From positions 186,001 to 250,000 of the forward strand of contig NZ_LWHJ01000011.1 in assembly GCF_001652725.1 (NCBI RefSeq): a DNA stretch of 64,000 nucleotides. Reading direction: 5' to 3'. This DNA is from Pedobacter psychrophilus. Lineage in GTDB: Bacteria > Bacteroidota > Bacteroidia > Sphingobacteriales > Sphingobacteriaceae. Below, piece by piece: positions 8,123-16,641 of this stretch. The notes beneath the pieces are model-generated. The model did no database searches and had not been told where the DNA came from. It worked only from the letters and a program-made list of their open reading frames with translations. Made by a program: the position numbers and the translations under genes. Within the stretch, counting starts at the first letter, position 1. Each line of letters starts with the position of its first letter.

Positions 8123-8539
8123 ATGGATAAGATTTTAAATCTCGGCAGGTGGATATTTCCACTTTCTTTTTTAATGTATGTTGGCTTACATTTTGGCAAA
8201 CCAGAAGTTGGAGCAGCCTTTGTCCCAGATTATTTACCATTCCCTTATTTCTGGAACTATTTTACTGCTATTTGTATTCTCGCCTTTATTGTAAGTGCAT
8301 TAATTGGTAAATATGATAAACTTGCTTATACCTTAATGGCTCTTTTTGTGATTTTGATGGCATTAATGGTTCATCTTCCACGCTCTATGGGTTATGAGTT
8401 AGGATTAGAAAACATGACAGAAAGTTTAGCCCGTGAAAAGGAACTTGAAACAGTAAATTTATTTAGAAACATAATGGTAACAGGAGCTTTATTGGCGTTT
8501 GCGAAATTCATCGCTAAAGACAAAAGAATAATTGGTTAA
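8123..8539 (+). CDS. DoxX-like small membrane protein
   Basis: A 138-residue integral membrane protein with about four hydrophobic segments, the first near residues 9-25 and others at about 43-60, 66-85 and 115-128. The opening GRWIFPLSFLMYVGLHF and the YLPFPYFWNYFTAICIL segment fit the DoxX-like family. These proteins are linked to redox or quinone processes in some bacteria, but most are uncharacterised. It lies 11 bp after the YCII gene and is probably on the same transcript. Confidence 0.72.
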   Translation: MDKILNLGRWIFPLSFLMYVGLHFGKPEVGAAFVPDYLPFPYFWNYFTAICILAFIVSALIGKYDKLAYTLMALFVILMALMVHLPRSMGYELGLENMTESLAREKELETVNLFRNIMVTGALLAFAKFIAKDKRIIG

Positions 8540-8556
8540 TCTTAAATATAAATAAT

Positions 8557-8940
8557 ATGCAAAAATTAAGTGCGCAAACCAACGCGTTAAACTGGTTCGA
8601 AATTCCTGCTATTGATATAGCAAGAGCAAAAAACTTTTATGAAACGATTTTTGAAACTCAACTTTTCGAAATGGAAATGATGGGCATGAAGATGGCAGTA
8701 TTCCCCTCTCAAAGCCCACTCGTAGGCGGTGGATTAGCTCAAAGTCCAAATCATAAACCAAGTACAGAAGGAAGCATTGTTTACTTGAATGCAAATCCAG
8801 ATTTGCAAATTGTTTTGGATAAAGTTATTGACGCTGGAGGAATGTTGACAATGCCTAAAACAAACATTGGTGATAATGGCTTTATGGCATTTTTTATTGA
8901 TACTGAGGGAAATTCAGTTGGGGTGCATTCTATGACGTGA
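8557..8940 (+). CDS. VOC (glyoxalase/bleomycin-resistance) family protein
   Basis: A 127-residue protein with the two beta-alpha-beta-beta-beta modules of the vicinal oxygen chelate fold. NWFEIPAIDIARAKNFYETIF opens module one, and GDNGFMAFFIDTEGNSVGVHS closes module two. Candidate metal ligands include E18 in WFEIP and E118 in TEGNSVG. Members include glyoxalases, dioxygenases and antibiotic-binding proteins, so the substrate cannot be told. It is the last gene of the Crp-linked operon, with a hairpin terminator 21 bp downstream. Confidence 0.85.
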   Translation: MQKLSAQTNALNWFEIPAIDIARAKNFYETIFETQLFEMEMMGMKMAVFPSQSPLVGGGLAQSPNHKPSTEGSIVYLNANPDLQIVLDKVIDAGGMLTMPKTNIGDNGFMAFFIDTEGNSVGVHSMT

Positions 8941-8960
8941 GCAATTATTAGTTTAATTAA

Positions 8961-8991
8961 GAGCAAAATTCAATAGAGTTTTGCTTTTTTT
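8961..8991 (+). terminator. Intrinsic terminator after the VOC gene
   Basis: AGCAAAA pairs with TTTTGCT around a 10-base loop, followed directly by a run of T. It ends the YCII-DoxX-VOC unit. Confidence 0.75.
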
Positions 8992-9078
8992 GTTTTTAAA
9001 TAATGGCAATTAGATATTCATCCATCTATTAAATGCTGATTCTACTATATGATAGAAAATATAATAACTAGGGATTCT

Positions 9079-9492
9079 TTATAAATTTTCTTTCACAAAT
9101 TGCTCGCAGTATTCTTTAATCAATTCCCTAACTCTTCTAAATTCTTGTTTTATTTCGTCTTCTGTTCCTTTTGCTTTAGCAGGATCTGGAAAGTTATAAT
9201 GGAATTTTTTCGCTTGTGATGGAATAAACGGACAGCGTTCTTTTGCATGATCGCAAACGGTAATGATAAAATCAAAATTTACATCGGTATACTCTTCAAC
9301 ATTATTAGAAGTGTTTTTGCTAATGTCAATCCCATCTTCTATCATGGTCTCAATAGCTTTGGGATTAACTCCATGAGTTTCTACACCAGCACTATAAATT
9401 TGAGCTTTTTCTTTAGCAAAATAATTTAAATAACCATCCGCAATTTGACTTCTGCAACTGTTGCCTGTACAGAGTACTAATATTTTCTTCAT
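9079..9492 (-). CDS. arsC: Arsenate reductase, LMW phosphatase type
   Basis: A 137-residue cytoplasmic enzyme that reduces arsenate to arsenite, using thioredoxin for recycling. The phosphatase P-loop CTGNSCRS starts at C8. C80 (TVCDHA) and C87 (ERCPF) are the resolving cysteines of the relay, and DPA at 103-105 supplies the general acid. All key residues are present, so it should be active. It is the last gene of an arsR-DUF6428-arsC unit on the reverse strand. No arsenite efflux gene follows, so the exporter must be elsewhere. Confidence 0.92.
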   Translation of the reverse strand: MKKILVLCTGNSCRSQIADGYLNYFAKEKAQIYSAGVETHGVNPKAIETMIEDGIDISKNTSNNVEEYTDVNFDFIITVCDHAKERCPFIPSQAKKFHYNFPDPAKAKGTEDEIKQEFRRVRELIKEYCEQFVKENL

Positions 9493-9636
9493 TTTGATGA
9501 TTTAAACAAAAAGCCAAATGATGTTAATTATGCAAAACTTAGGATCAAACCCCCAAATAATTTGCAATACTGTAATTGATATTGTAATGATAATATGCCT
9601 TTTGTACTTAATAATAATTTTTTTTGCCATTGATAA

Positions 9637-10086
9637 CTAGCAACAGCCACTGCCAGGTGTGCAAGCAGATTGTATAACATTTAATTTAATTGATGGAATA
9701 CCGCAACTGTCTTTAGCTAAACAGTCGGTTTGTTTGTTAGTTAAAATGAAAGTATCATTTTCAAATGCTAAACCATATTTACCAATAGTTTGGGCTTGAT
9801 ATTCTACTTCAATCTCCAGGTTTTCTATACCTAATTTTTCTTCAGATAATTTAATAATATTTAAAAGCTTAATGGGTTTTAACCGATGGTCAAAATCATC
9901 TGCATTCCATAATTGAAAGCCGACAGTTTTTTCATTTCTGAAGGTTCCGCCGCAATCAATGTAATTTTTGGTAATCATCCCAACTTCCGTTACATGAAAA
10001 TGTTCAGGAACTGAAGTTCCATCTTCTAATTTAAATACTACATTTTCTAATTTTGGAAGAATGCTTTTTATTTCTGAAAGAGTCAT
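9637..10086 (-). CDS. DUF6428 family protein of the ars operon
   Basis: A 149-residue protein recognised by PEHFHVTEVG (residues 27-36), YIDCGGTFR and LWNADDFDHRL, and by its place between arsR and arsC. No reaction is established for the family. The C-terminus ends ACTPGSGCC, with C142, C148 and C149, and further cysteines occur at 45, 122 and 128. A cysteine-rich tail next to arsC could bind trivalent arsenic; this is inference. The conserved histidines of EHFH might bind metal. It lies 11 bp after arsR and 144 bp before arsC. Confidence 0.72.
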   Translation of the reverse strand: MTLSEIKSILPKLENVVFKLEDGTSVPEHFHVTEVGMITKNYIDCGGTFRNEKTVGFQLWNADDFDHRLKPIKLLNIIKLSEEKLGIENLEIEVEYQAQTIGKYGLAFENDTFILTNKQTDCLAKDSCGIPSIKLNVIQSACTPGSGCC

Positions 10087-10097
10087 AATGTTAAATT

Positions 10098-10430
10098 TTA
10101 GCAGCAGTTTAATTTTTTTGTTGATAGGGCATTAGAAATATTTTCGAAGTAGCTTTTCATTTTATCGATTTCTATTTCATTTATGCAATAGCAAATGGAA
10201 TTTCCTTCGATATTTCCTTTAATTAGATTAGCATTTTTAAGTTCCTTTAAATGTTGAGAAACAGTTGGTTGTGCCAATGGAAGTTCATTCACAATATCGC
10301 CACAAATACAAGTGTCAACGGTCATTAAGTATTCTAAAATGGCTATCCTTGCGGGATGTCCCAATGCTTTTGCAAGGATTGCAATCTCATTTTGCTTGTC
10401 TGTAAAGTGATCAGTTTTTGAAGCTCCCAT
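10098..10430 (-). CDS. arsR: ArsR/SmtB-family repressor
   Basis: A 110-residue winged-helix repressor. The recognition helix region QPTVSQHLKEL spans 54-64. The CIC motif (C41, C43) sits where arsenite-sensing ArsR proteins carry their ELCVCDL-type cysteines, so it probably releases DNA when arsenite binds. Further cysteine pairs occur at 80/82 and at the extreme C-terminus (109/110). It heads the operon. A perfect 14-bp palindrome 12 bp upstream of the start is the likely operator, giving autoregulation. Confidence 0.9.
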   Translation of the reverse strand: MGASKTDHFTDKQNEIAILAKALGHPARIAILEYLMTVDTCICGDIVNELPLAQPTVSQHLKELKNANLIKGNIEGNSICYCINEIEIDKMKSYFENISNALSTKKLNCC

Positions 10431-10442
10431 TTAACTTAATTT

Positions 10443-10456
10443 AATATTGCAATATT
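10443..10456. promoter_or_regulatory. Probable ArsR operator
   Basis: AATATTGCAATATT is a perfect 14-bp palindrome located 12 bp upstream of the arsR start codon, where a repressor would block transcription of arsR, DUF6428 and arsC. ArsR-family sites are commonly AT-rich palindromes of this kind. Confidence 0.6.
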
Positions 10457-10611
10457 ACGATAATAAGTTGTGTTTAAGAATTTTAATCAGTTTATATTTT
10501 CCTCATCATTAAATTTACTTTTTAGCACTTATTACTTAAACTTAGTATTTAAAAACTTAACAAGTTCCAACTCAAATTTTTACCTTTACTCTTTAAGCAT
10601 TCTACAAAAAC

Positions 10612-11559
10612 ATGGCAGAAATTATTTTAGTAATAGGTTCTAACGGACAAATAGGAACGGAATTGGTCACCGAATTACGTAGGATTCACAATGTGAACCA
10701 AGTAGTTGCTTGTGATATTCGTCGCCCCGATTATGATACTAAGAATGCCGGTCCGTTTGAGTTTGTGAATGTTTTAGATAAAGAAAATCTGAAGCAGATT
10801 TTTACAAAATATAAGCCTACACAGGTTTATTTGTTGGCAGCTTTGCTTTCTGCAACAGGCGAGCAAAATCCAAAATTGGCTTGGGATTTAAACATGAATG
10901 GCTTGTTAAACGTTTTAGATTTCGCTATAGATTTTGGCACCAAAAGGGTTTATTGGCCAAGTTCCATTGCTGTTTTTGGGCCGAATTCTCCAAAGCAACA
11001 AACACCACAGTTTTGCACCATGGATCCAAACACAGTTTATGGAATCAGTAAATTAGCAGGTGAACGCTGGTGCGAATATTATTTTCAAAAGTACGGTTTA
11101 GACGTTCGTAGTATTCGTTATCCAGGTTTAATCAGTTGGAAAGCAATGCCAGGCGGCGGAACGACAGATTATGCCATCCATATTTTTCATGAAGCTTTAA
11201 AAAAGGGAAGTTATTCTTCATTTCTTTCTGCAGAAACCGAATTACCAATGATGTATATGGATGATGCCATCCGAGGAACCATAGAATTAATGGATGCACC
11301 AGAAGATAAAATTAATATACGCTCTAGCTATAATTTTGGTGGAGTTAATTTTAATCCAGAAGATTTAGCTTCAGAAATAAAGAAACATATCCCAGATTTT
11401 AAGCTTAATTATACAGCAAATGATCCCCGACAAAAAATAGCTGATAGCTGGCCAAAATCTATTGATGACCAAGTGGCAAAAAAAGACTGGAATTGGCAAC
11501 CAAAATTTGATTTGGAAAAATTAACTTATGAAATGCTTAGAAACTTAAAAAAGAGTTAA
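10612..11559 (+). CDS. L-threonine 3-dehydrogenase, extended-SDR type
   Basis: A 315-residue NAD-dependent enzyme oxidising threonine to 2-amino-3-oxobutyrate, the first step of threonine breakdown to glycine and acetyl-CoA. It is the short-chain dehydrogenase type, unrelated to zinc-dependent Tdh. The NAD-binding GSNGQIG lies at 9-15 and the catalytic YxxxK is Y143/K147. The segments YPGLISWKAMPGGGT, ETELPMMYMDDA and FNPEDLA are characteristic of this family and separate it from sugar epimerases. The partner ketobutyrate-CoA ligase gene is not in the window. A relic of a second copy of the 3' end lies at 12896-12955. Confidence 0.88.
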   Translation: MAEIILVIGSNGQIGTELVTELRRIHNVNQVVACDIRRPDYDTKNAGPFEFVNVLDKENLKQIFTKYKPTQVYLLAALLSATGEQNPKLAWDLNMNGLLNVLDFAIDFGTKRVYWPSSIAVFGPNSPKQQTPQFCTMDPNTVYGISKLAGERWCEYYFQKYGLDVRSIRYPGLISWKAMPGGGTTDYAIHIFHEALKKGSYSSFLSAETELPMMYMDDAIRGTIELMDAPEDKINIRSSYNFGGVNFNPEDLASEIKKHIPDFKLNYTANDPRQKIADSWPKSIDDQVAKKDWNWQPKFDLEKLTYEMLRNLKKS

Positions 11560-11743
11560 GCTATTAAAACCATTTCATCATTAATAAAGTATTGCTGTAG
11601 TTTATATACTTTTTAATGATTTTTCATTTTAAATAAAACAAAGGAATACCTTAGCAATCCTACATTAGCAAAATTTCATTTTGTCTGTAATATTTTTTGA
11701 TTGACGGATACTTATCTAAGCAAAATCTTAAACTTAATTTTTC

Positions 11744-12814
11744 ATGAAAAAAATATTGACAATTGGTTTCCTTTTATTTTTATTGGGAACAGTAAATGCA
11801 CAAAATTTTAGTTGGCAAAAGCTAAATACAGACCCTTATCCTGGTAAGCAAGATGATATTTCCTTTATTGATGAACAAAAAGGTTGGTATGTTAATGGTT
11901 ATGGTGCTATTTATCACACTATTGATGGCGGCCTAACTTGGGCAAAACAGCTGGAGAAAAAAGGAACATTTTTCAGAACCATTGCATTCTTAAATGAAAG
12001 TGTAGGCTTTGCTGGTACTGTAGGAACGGATTATTTCCCAAATGTAACAGATACTATTCCACTATACGGTACAAAGGATGGGGGTAATACTTGGGCTCCT
12101 GTAACTTATAAAGGTAATTATGTTAAGGGTTTATGCGCAATTGATGTAGTGAAAGAACAATATATTAACCATGGTAAAATAGATTTTAAGTACCATGTTT
12201 ATGCAGTGGGCAGGGTAGGTAGCCCAGCAAATATGATGGTTTCTCATGATGCTGGGGAAACATGGATATCCAGCAGTATGGAGGGTAATTGTAAAATGCT
12301 TTTTGATATAAAGATGTTAAATAAGAACCAAGGATTTGCTTGTGCAGCATCTAGCGATGACATTACAACCTCACATGCTGTGATTTTAAAAACAATAGAT
12401 GGTGCAAAAACATGGCAAAAAGTTTATGAATCTGAACGTCCTTTTGAAACTACATGGAAAATAGCTGTTCCTTCAGCTAATGTTGCGTATGTTACCATTC
12501 AATCATATAATCCAGATCCTAATATAAAACAACAAAGAATTGCTAAAACAATAGATGGGGGTAAAACCTGGGTAGAACAAAATCTAGTTGAAGAAAACAG
12601 ATCTAGAGAATTTGGGGTAGGTTTTATAACTGAAAATCACGGATTTGTGGGTACTTATACTGGAGGTTTTGAAACAAAAGATGGTGGGCAAACTTGGCAA
12701 AAAGCAGATTTAGGAATTGCCTGTAATAAAATTAGAATATATAAAACACCAGAAAATAAAACTTACGGTTATGCTATTGGAGTAAATGTTTACAAACTTC
12801 AAAATATGCCATAA
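11744..12814 (+). CDS. Secreted Asp-box (BNR/YCF48-like) beta-propeller protein
   Basis: A 356-residue exported protein with a signal peptide ending near VNAQ (residue 20). Six Asp-box motifs of the S/T-x-D-x-G-x-T-W type recur along it: TIDGGLTW, TKDGGNTW, SHDAGETW, TIDGAKTW, TIDGGKTW and TKDGGQTW. This periodicity indicates a beta-propeller like those of YCF48-related and sialidase-like proteins. No catalytic sialidase residues were recognised, so binding or assembly is more likely than hydrolysis. It is a single gene flanked by the threonine dehydrogenase gene and a fossil of that gene's 3' end, which hints that it arrived by insertion or duplication. Confidence 0.75.
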   Translation: MKKILTIGFLLFLLGTVNAQNFSWQKLNTDPYPGKQDDISFIDEQKGWYVNGYGAIYHTIDGGLTWAKQLEKKGTFFRTIAFLNESVGFAGTVGTDYFPNVTDTIPLYGTKDGGNTWAPVTYKGNYVKGLCAIDVVKEQYINHGKIDFKYHVYAVGRVGSPANMMVSHDAGETWISSSMEGNCKMLFDIKMLNKNQGFACAASSDDITTSHAVILKTIDGAKTWQKVYESERPFETTWKIAVPSANVAYVTIQSYNPDPNIKQQRIAKTIDGGKTWVEQNLVEENRSREFGVGFITENHGFVGTYTGGFETKDGGQTWQKADLGIACNKIRIYKTPENKTYGYAIGVNVYKLQNMP

Positions 12815-12895
12815 CTTTTGTTTGATGTTAGTCTATGGACTTATTCATGCTGTTATTGATAACAGTTCTTTAGCCTAAGTAATTTTAAATCTATC

Positions 12896-12955
12896 CTAAA
12901 ATTTATTCAGGAAAAATTAACTTTGGAAATGTTTTTAAACTTGCGAAAGGGTTAA
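12896..12955 (+). pseudogene. Relic of a threonine dehydrogenase 3' end
   Basis: Twenty codons ending in TAA align without gaps to the last 20 codons of the gene at 10612-11559. Over the final 45 bp, 36 bases are identical. The decoded tail KFIQEKLTLEMFLNLRKG parallels KFDLEKLTYEMLRNLKKS. There is no start codon or remaining body, so it is a dead fragment of a second copy. Confidence 0.7.
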
Positions 12956-12960
12956 AGAAA

Positions 12961-13070
12961 TAAGATTTAAGATACAAGAATCAAGATTTAAGACGCAAAT
13001 AAATTACATTACGCAAATAGTCTTGATACTTGATACTAACTACTCAATACTAATTACACAATACTAAAGA
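12961..13070. repeat. Degenerate AAGA/TCTT inverted repeat upstream of yebC
   Basis: The left part repeats AAGATTTAAGATACAAGA-like words, and the right part carries the complement (TCTTGATACTTGATACT) followed by ACTCAATACTAATTACAC. The two halves can pair. A related low-complexity pair sits in the same position before purC (40764-40933). Confidence 0.5.
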
Positions 13071-13074
13071 AAGA

Positions 13075-13800
13075 ATGGGAAGAGCATTTGAATTCCGTAA
13101 AGAAAGAAAATTTAAACGTTGGACCAAAATGGCGGTTCAATTTACACGTATTGGAAAAGATATCGCAATTGCGGTTAAGGAAGGTGGACCACATCCAGAA
13201 ACTAACTCAAAACTAAGAACAGCAATACAAAACGGAAAGGCAGTTAATATGCCTAAAGACCGAGTAGATGCTGCCATTAAAAGAGCTTCGGATAAAGATA
13301 TGGCCGGTTATGAGGAGTTTGTATATGAGGGTTATGCGCCACATGGAGTTGCTATTTTGGTAGAAACCGCTACAGATAATACCAATCGCACCGTTGCTAA
13401 TGTGAGAAGTTATTTTACTAAAACAAATGGTTCTTTAGGTAAAACAGGGTCTTTAGATTTCATTTTTAAAAGAGTTTCAACCTTTACTTTTGATCCCAAA
13501 GAAATGGATATTGAAGAACTAGAATTAGATTTAATCGATTTTGGCTTAGAGGATATTTTTGTGGAAGCCGATGAAGATGGTAATGACATTGCTGTTGTCC
13601 ATGCTACTTTCGAAGATTTTGGAAATATGCAAAAAGCTTTAGAAGAAAAAGGTATCGAATTAAGGTCGTCTAAATTAGAACGTATTCCTTTATCCCATGC
13701 TCAGGTTACGGAAGAGCAGGCTTTAGATGTAAATAAATTGTTAGATAAACTAGAGGAAGATGAAGATGTGCAGGCGGTTTATCATAATATGGAAGAATAA
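13075..13800 (+). CDS. yebC: YebC/TACO1-family protein
   Basis: A 241-residue three-domain protein. The N-terminus GRAFEFRKERKFKRWTKMA and the segment KAVNMPKDRVDAAIKRA are diagnostic. YebC proteins were annotated as transcription regulators, while TACO1 and some bacterial members act as translation factors at difficult sequences. The role here is therefore left open between the two. The acidic C-terminus (DKLEEDEDVQAVYHNMEE) is typical. It is monocistronic, with a strong bidirectional terminator 20 bp downstream and an AAGA-rich inverted repeat ending just before the start. Confidence 0.95.
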   Translation: MGRAFEFRKERKFKRWTKMAVQFTRIGKDIAIAVKEGGPHPETNSKLRTAIQNGKAVNMPKDRVDAAIKRASDKDMAGYEEFVYEGYAPHGVAILVETATDNTNRTVANVRSYFTKTNGSLGKTGSLDFIFKRVSTFTFDPKEMDIEELELDLIDFGLEDIFVEADEDGNDIAVVHATFEDFGNMQKALEEKGIELRSSKLERIPLSHAQVTEEQALDVNKLLDKLEEDEDVQAVYHNMEE

Positions 13801-13817
13801 AATTAACGTTAAAACCT

Positions 13818-13860
13818 AAAAAAAAGCAGTTCAGATTTATATCTGAACTGCTTTTTTTTT
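13818..13860. terminator. Bidirectional terminator between yebC and a hydrolase gene
   Basis: AAAAAGCAGTTCAGAT pairs perfectly with ATCTGAACTGCTTTTT around a three-base loop, flanked by A and T runs on both sides. It serves the convergent genes yebC and the hydrolase at 13873-14709. Confidence 0.92.
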
Positions 13861-13872
13861 AGTTAATCTATT

Positions 13873-14709
13873 TTATTGCCTCATAAAACTTATAATATCT
13901 GCATTGAGTTGATCCTTTGCAGTATATGCTAATCCATGAGGTTCGTCATCATAAATCAAAAACTTATTGTTAGGAATTAACTCACTAGCTTGTTTCCCTG
14001 CAACTTCAATAGGCACTGTTTTATCAGCGTCTCCATGAATAATTAGTGTAGGGATTGAAATATGTTTTACTTCTTCCCTAAAATCTGTTTCTGCCCAAGA
14101 ATACATCGCTTCTAAAGTTGCAACCGGAGAGGCTTGCATACATAAATCAAAATTCCAGTTTAGAAATGCTTCACTTACTGGACTCCCAATCACTGTATCG
14201 CCAAAAAAAGCTTTATTAAAATTTGCCATAAAAGCAGGTCTATCAGCTTTTATCTTTTCTGCAAAACCATCTATCATTTCAATTGGAACTCCATGAGGAT
14301 TACTATCTGTTTTTTTGATATATGGAATAATTGAACTCACTAAAATCGCCTTGGTTACTCGTCCTTCAACATTGTATTTAGATAAATAGCGCACCACTTC
14401 TCCGCCGCCCATAGAAAATCCAAGGAGGGTGACATCTGTTAAATCTAATTTTTTGATGAGTTGGTTTAAATCGTTTGCTAAAGTATTATAATCATAACCA
14501 TTAAAAGGCTGGTCAGATTTGCCAAAACCTCTTCTATCGTAAGCAATGCATCTCACACCTTGTTTGGGTAATTCTACCAATTGCGATTCAAACATTTGAC
14601 TTGTTGACGGCCAACCATGAATTAATATTAAAGGTTTTCCTTCACCAGAATCTTGATAGGCTATATTGATTTCGTTTGCTTGTCCTTCGTTAATTTTTAG
14701 ATTTTTCAT
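13873..14709 (-). CDS. Alpha/beta hydrolase, non-heme haloperoxidase-like
   Basis: A 278-residue cytoplasmic alpha/beta hydrolase. The oxyanion segment is LIHGWP, the nucleophile S99 sits in GFSMGG, the acid is in HGDADKTVP and the histidine in DEPHGL, so the catalytic triad is complete. The overall pattern (YDRRGFGKSDQP, YDYNTLANDL) is close to cofactor-free chloroperoxidase/esterase homologues. Such proteins usually act as esterases or perhydrolases; the natural substrate is unknown. It is a single gene. Confidence 0.85.
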   Translation of the reverse strand: MKNLKINEGQANEINIAYQDSGEGKPLILIHGWPSTSQMFESQLVELPKQGVRCIAYDRRGFGKSDQPFNGYDYNTLANDLNQLIKKLDLTDVTLLGFSMGGGEVVRYLSKYNVEGRVTKAILVSSIIPYIKKTDSNPHGVPIEMIDGFAEKIKADRPAFMANFNKAFFGDTVIGSPVSEAFLNWNFDLCMQASPVATLEAMYSWAETDFREEVKHISIPTLIIHGDADKTVPIEVAGKQASELIPNNKFLIYDDEPHGLAYTAKDQLNADIISFMRQ

Positions 14710-14806
14710 GTTCTTTTTAATAAAGCTTAAACAAACTTATTGCCAAAACAAATACTATTTGTTTTCTATACCATTAAAAAAAGCATGCCTATAAACTAAT
14801 ATCAAG

Positions 14807-15817
14807 TTATACTTCTCTCGATTTCTTTTTTACGGTTATCACATCTTGCCCCGTAGCATCACCGTATTCTTGTAGTTTCCCAAAAGCTGCCGTTGTTGCA
14901 TATTCAATTATTTCTTGCGGTGAGTGATGATTATAAAAACCATAAATTAAGCCAGCCATAAAGCAATCTCCACTGCCCGAACGATCTACCACTCTTTCAC
15001 ATTTATGTTCTGATGAATTGTAGGATTTGTTATCGGTATATAAACTGGTAAAATATTTTAATTCATTGGCGTCGCTATCAAACCTAAAAGTATTTGCTAC
15101 ACTTTTTACTTTCGGGAATTTGGCTATTATTTCTTTTGAGGTACTTTCTGCATGGGCCAAATAATCTCCTCTTTTTCCTTTTTTATGGATGTCTGTATCA
15201 ACGTAAGTGCCTAATAAGCTGTTGGCACTCCAAATATTTCCCATAACCACATCGCAATATTCTATTAATTTAGGCATTACTTCAATAGGCTGTTTTCCAT
15301 ATTTCCAGAGTCTAGCCCTATAATTTAAATCGCAAGAAATGGTAATCCCTTTTTTTGATGCTACTTCTAATGCTTCCAGACAAACATCAGCAACACGTTC
15401 ATTTAATGCAGGGCTAATAGCCGTAAAATTAAACCACGAAACGTCTCTAAAAACCTTATCCCAATCAATAATCCCTCTTTTAAGTTCAGAAAAAGAAGAA
15501 TGTGCCCTGTCGTAAACCATACTTCCTTTTAAATCGGCACCACGTTCCAGGTAATAAACGCCAATTCTATCTCCGCCAAATAAAATAGAAGAAGTAAAAA
15601 TTCCATGAAATTCTAAATAGTCGATGACATGGCGAGACATAAAATTATCGGGCAAAACGGTACAATATTTAACAGGAACATTCCAGCCGGCTAAAGCAGT
15701 TGCGGTATTTGCTTCTGCACCGCCCATATAAAGAATAAAAGGATTTTTTTCTGCATCATCTACCGGAGAGGGGGAAACTCGTAATAATAATTCGCCAAAG
15801 CACAATACTTTTTTCAT
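14807..15817 (-). CDS. PfkB-family sugar kinase, probable 2-dehydro-3-deoxygluconokinase
   Basis: A 336-residue ribokinase-fold enzyme. The N-terminal CFGELLLRVSP and GGAEANTA motifs bind the sugar acid as in KDG kinases, and GSGDCFMAG near the C-terminus provides the anion hole and catalytic aspartate. The more usual DTxGAGD reads DRSGSGD here, keeping the essential glycine and aspartate. Phosphorylation of KDG would feed the Entner-Doudoroff pathway from uronic acids. The usual partner KDPG aldolase gene is not adjacent, so the substrate call is moderate. It is monocistronic. Confidence 0.75.
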   Translation of the reverse strand: MKKVLCFGELLLRVSPSPVDDAEKNPFILYMGGAEANTATALAGWNVPVKYCTVLPDNFMSRHVIDYLEFHGIFTSSILFGGDRIGVYYLERGADLKGSMVYDRAHSSFSELKRGIIDWDKVFRDVSWFNFTAISPALNERVADVCLEALEVASKKGITISCDLNYRARLWKYGKQPIEVMPKLIEYCDVVMGNIWSANSLLGTYVDTDIHKKGKRGDYLAHAESTSKEIIAKFPKVKSVANTFRFDSDANELKYFTSLYTDNKSYNSSEHKCERVVDRSGSGDCFMAGLIYGFYNHHSPQEIIEYATTAAFGKLQEYGDATGQDVITVKKKSREV

Positions 15818-15945
15818 GAATTTTGATAATTGGTTTGTAAGTGCAATTTAAAAATTAAGTTTATAACAACAGATTATAAAACCGTTTTATAAATTAGCGG
15901 TTAAGCTTAAAATCAATAACAATATCATTCTTAAATTTAACTTTT

Positions 15946-16641
15946 TTGAAAACCTACAAACATATTTTTTTCGATTTAGACCACACTCTCTGGGATTTTG
16001 ATAAAAATGCAGAAGAAACTTTAAATGAACTTTATACCACTTATAAACTTTGCGATTTAGGCCTAAACTCTTGTGATGTTTTTATTGAGACTTACACCAT
16101 CAATAATCATCAGCTTTGGGCGGATTATCATTTAGGTAGAATAACAAAAGAGGCTTTAAGAGAAACTCGATTTAAGAAAACATTTTTAGATCTTGGGCTT
16201 TCACCCGATGTAATTCCTAATCAATTTGAAGATGATTATGTAAATATTTGTCCAACAAAAACCAATCTTTTTCCTCATACGCATGAAACCTTAAGCTATC
16301 TGCAAAACAAATATCATTTGCATTTAATTTCTAATGGTTTTAAAGAATCTACAGAGTATAAGGTTAAAAACACCAATTTAACTCCTTACTTTAAAAATGT
16401 AATTATTTCTGAAGTGGTTGGGGTTAATAAGCCGGATAAAGCGATTTTTGAATATGCTACTGATAAAGCTGGAACCACAGCAAAGGAGAGTATCATGATT
16501 GGCGATAGCATTGAAGCAGATATAAGGGGCGCAATTGGTTTTGGTATGGATGCTATTTATTTTAATCCTAACTTTACTGAACCACCCGCAGATGTTAAAT
16601 GGCACATTAATCATTTGCAAGAATTGGTGGATATTTTATGA
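15946..16641 (+). CDS. YjjG-type HAD pyrimidine nucleotidase
   Basis: A 231-residue HAD phosphatase starting at TTG 15946. The nucleophile motif is FFDLDHTLWDF (D10, D12), motif II is LISNGF, the lysine is in VNKPDKAIF and motif IV is MIGDSIEADIRGA. The pattern and length match YjjG, which dephosphorylates non-canonical pyrimidine nucleotides. The stop overlaps the next ATG in ATGA, which couples it to a DinB-like gene. A TTG-initiated transporter gene follows with the same tight overlap. Confidence 0.87.
   Translation: MKTYKHIFFDLDHTLWDFDKNAEETLNELYTTYKLCDLGLNSCDVFIETYTINNHQLWADYHLGRITKEALRETRFKKTFLDLGLSPDVIPNQFEDDYVNICPTKTNLFPHTHETLSYLQNKYHLHLISNGFKESTEYKVKNTNLTPYFKNVIISEVVGVNKPDKAIFEYATDKAGTTAKESIMIGDSIEADIRGAIGFGMDAIYFNPNFTEPPADVKWHINHLQELVDIL

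Noticed and set aside
13400-13700. Possible second start or frameshift in yebC
   Set aside because: The frame is continuous with normal length and all domains present.
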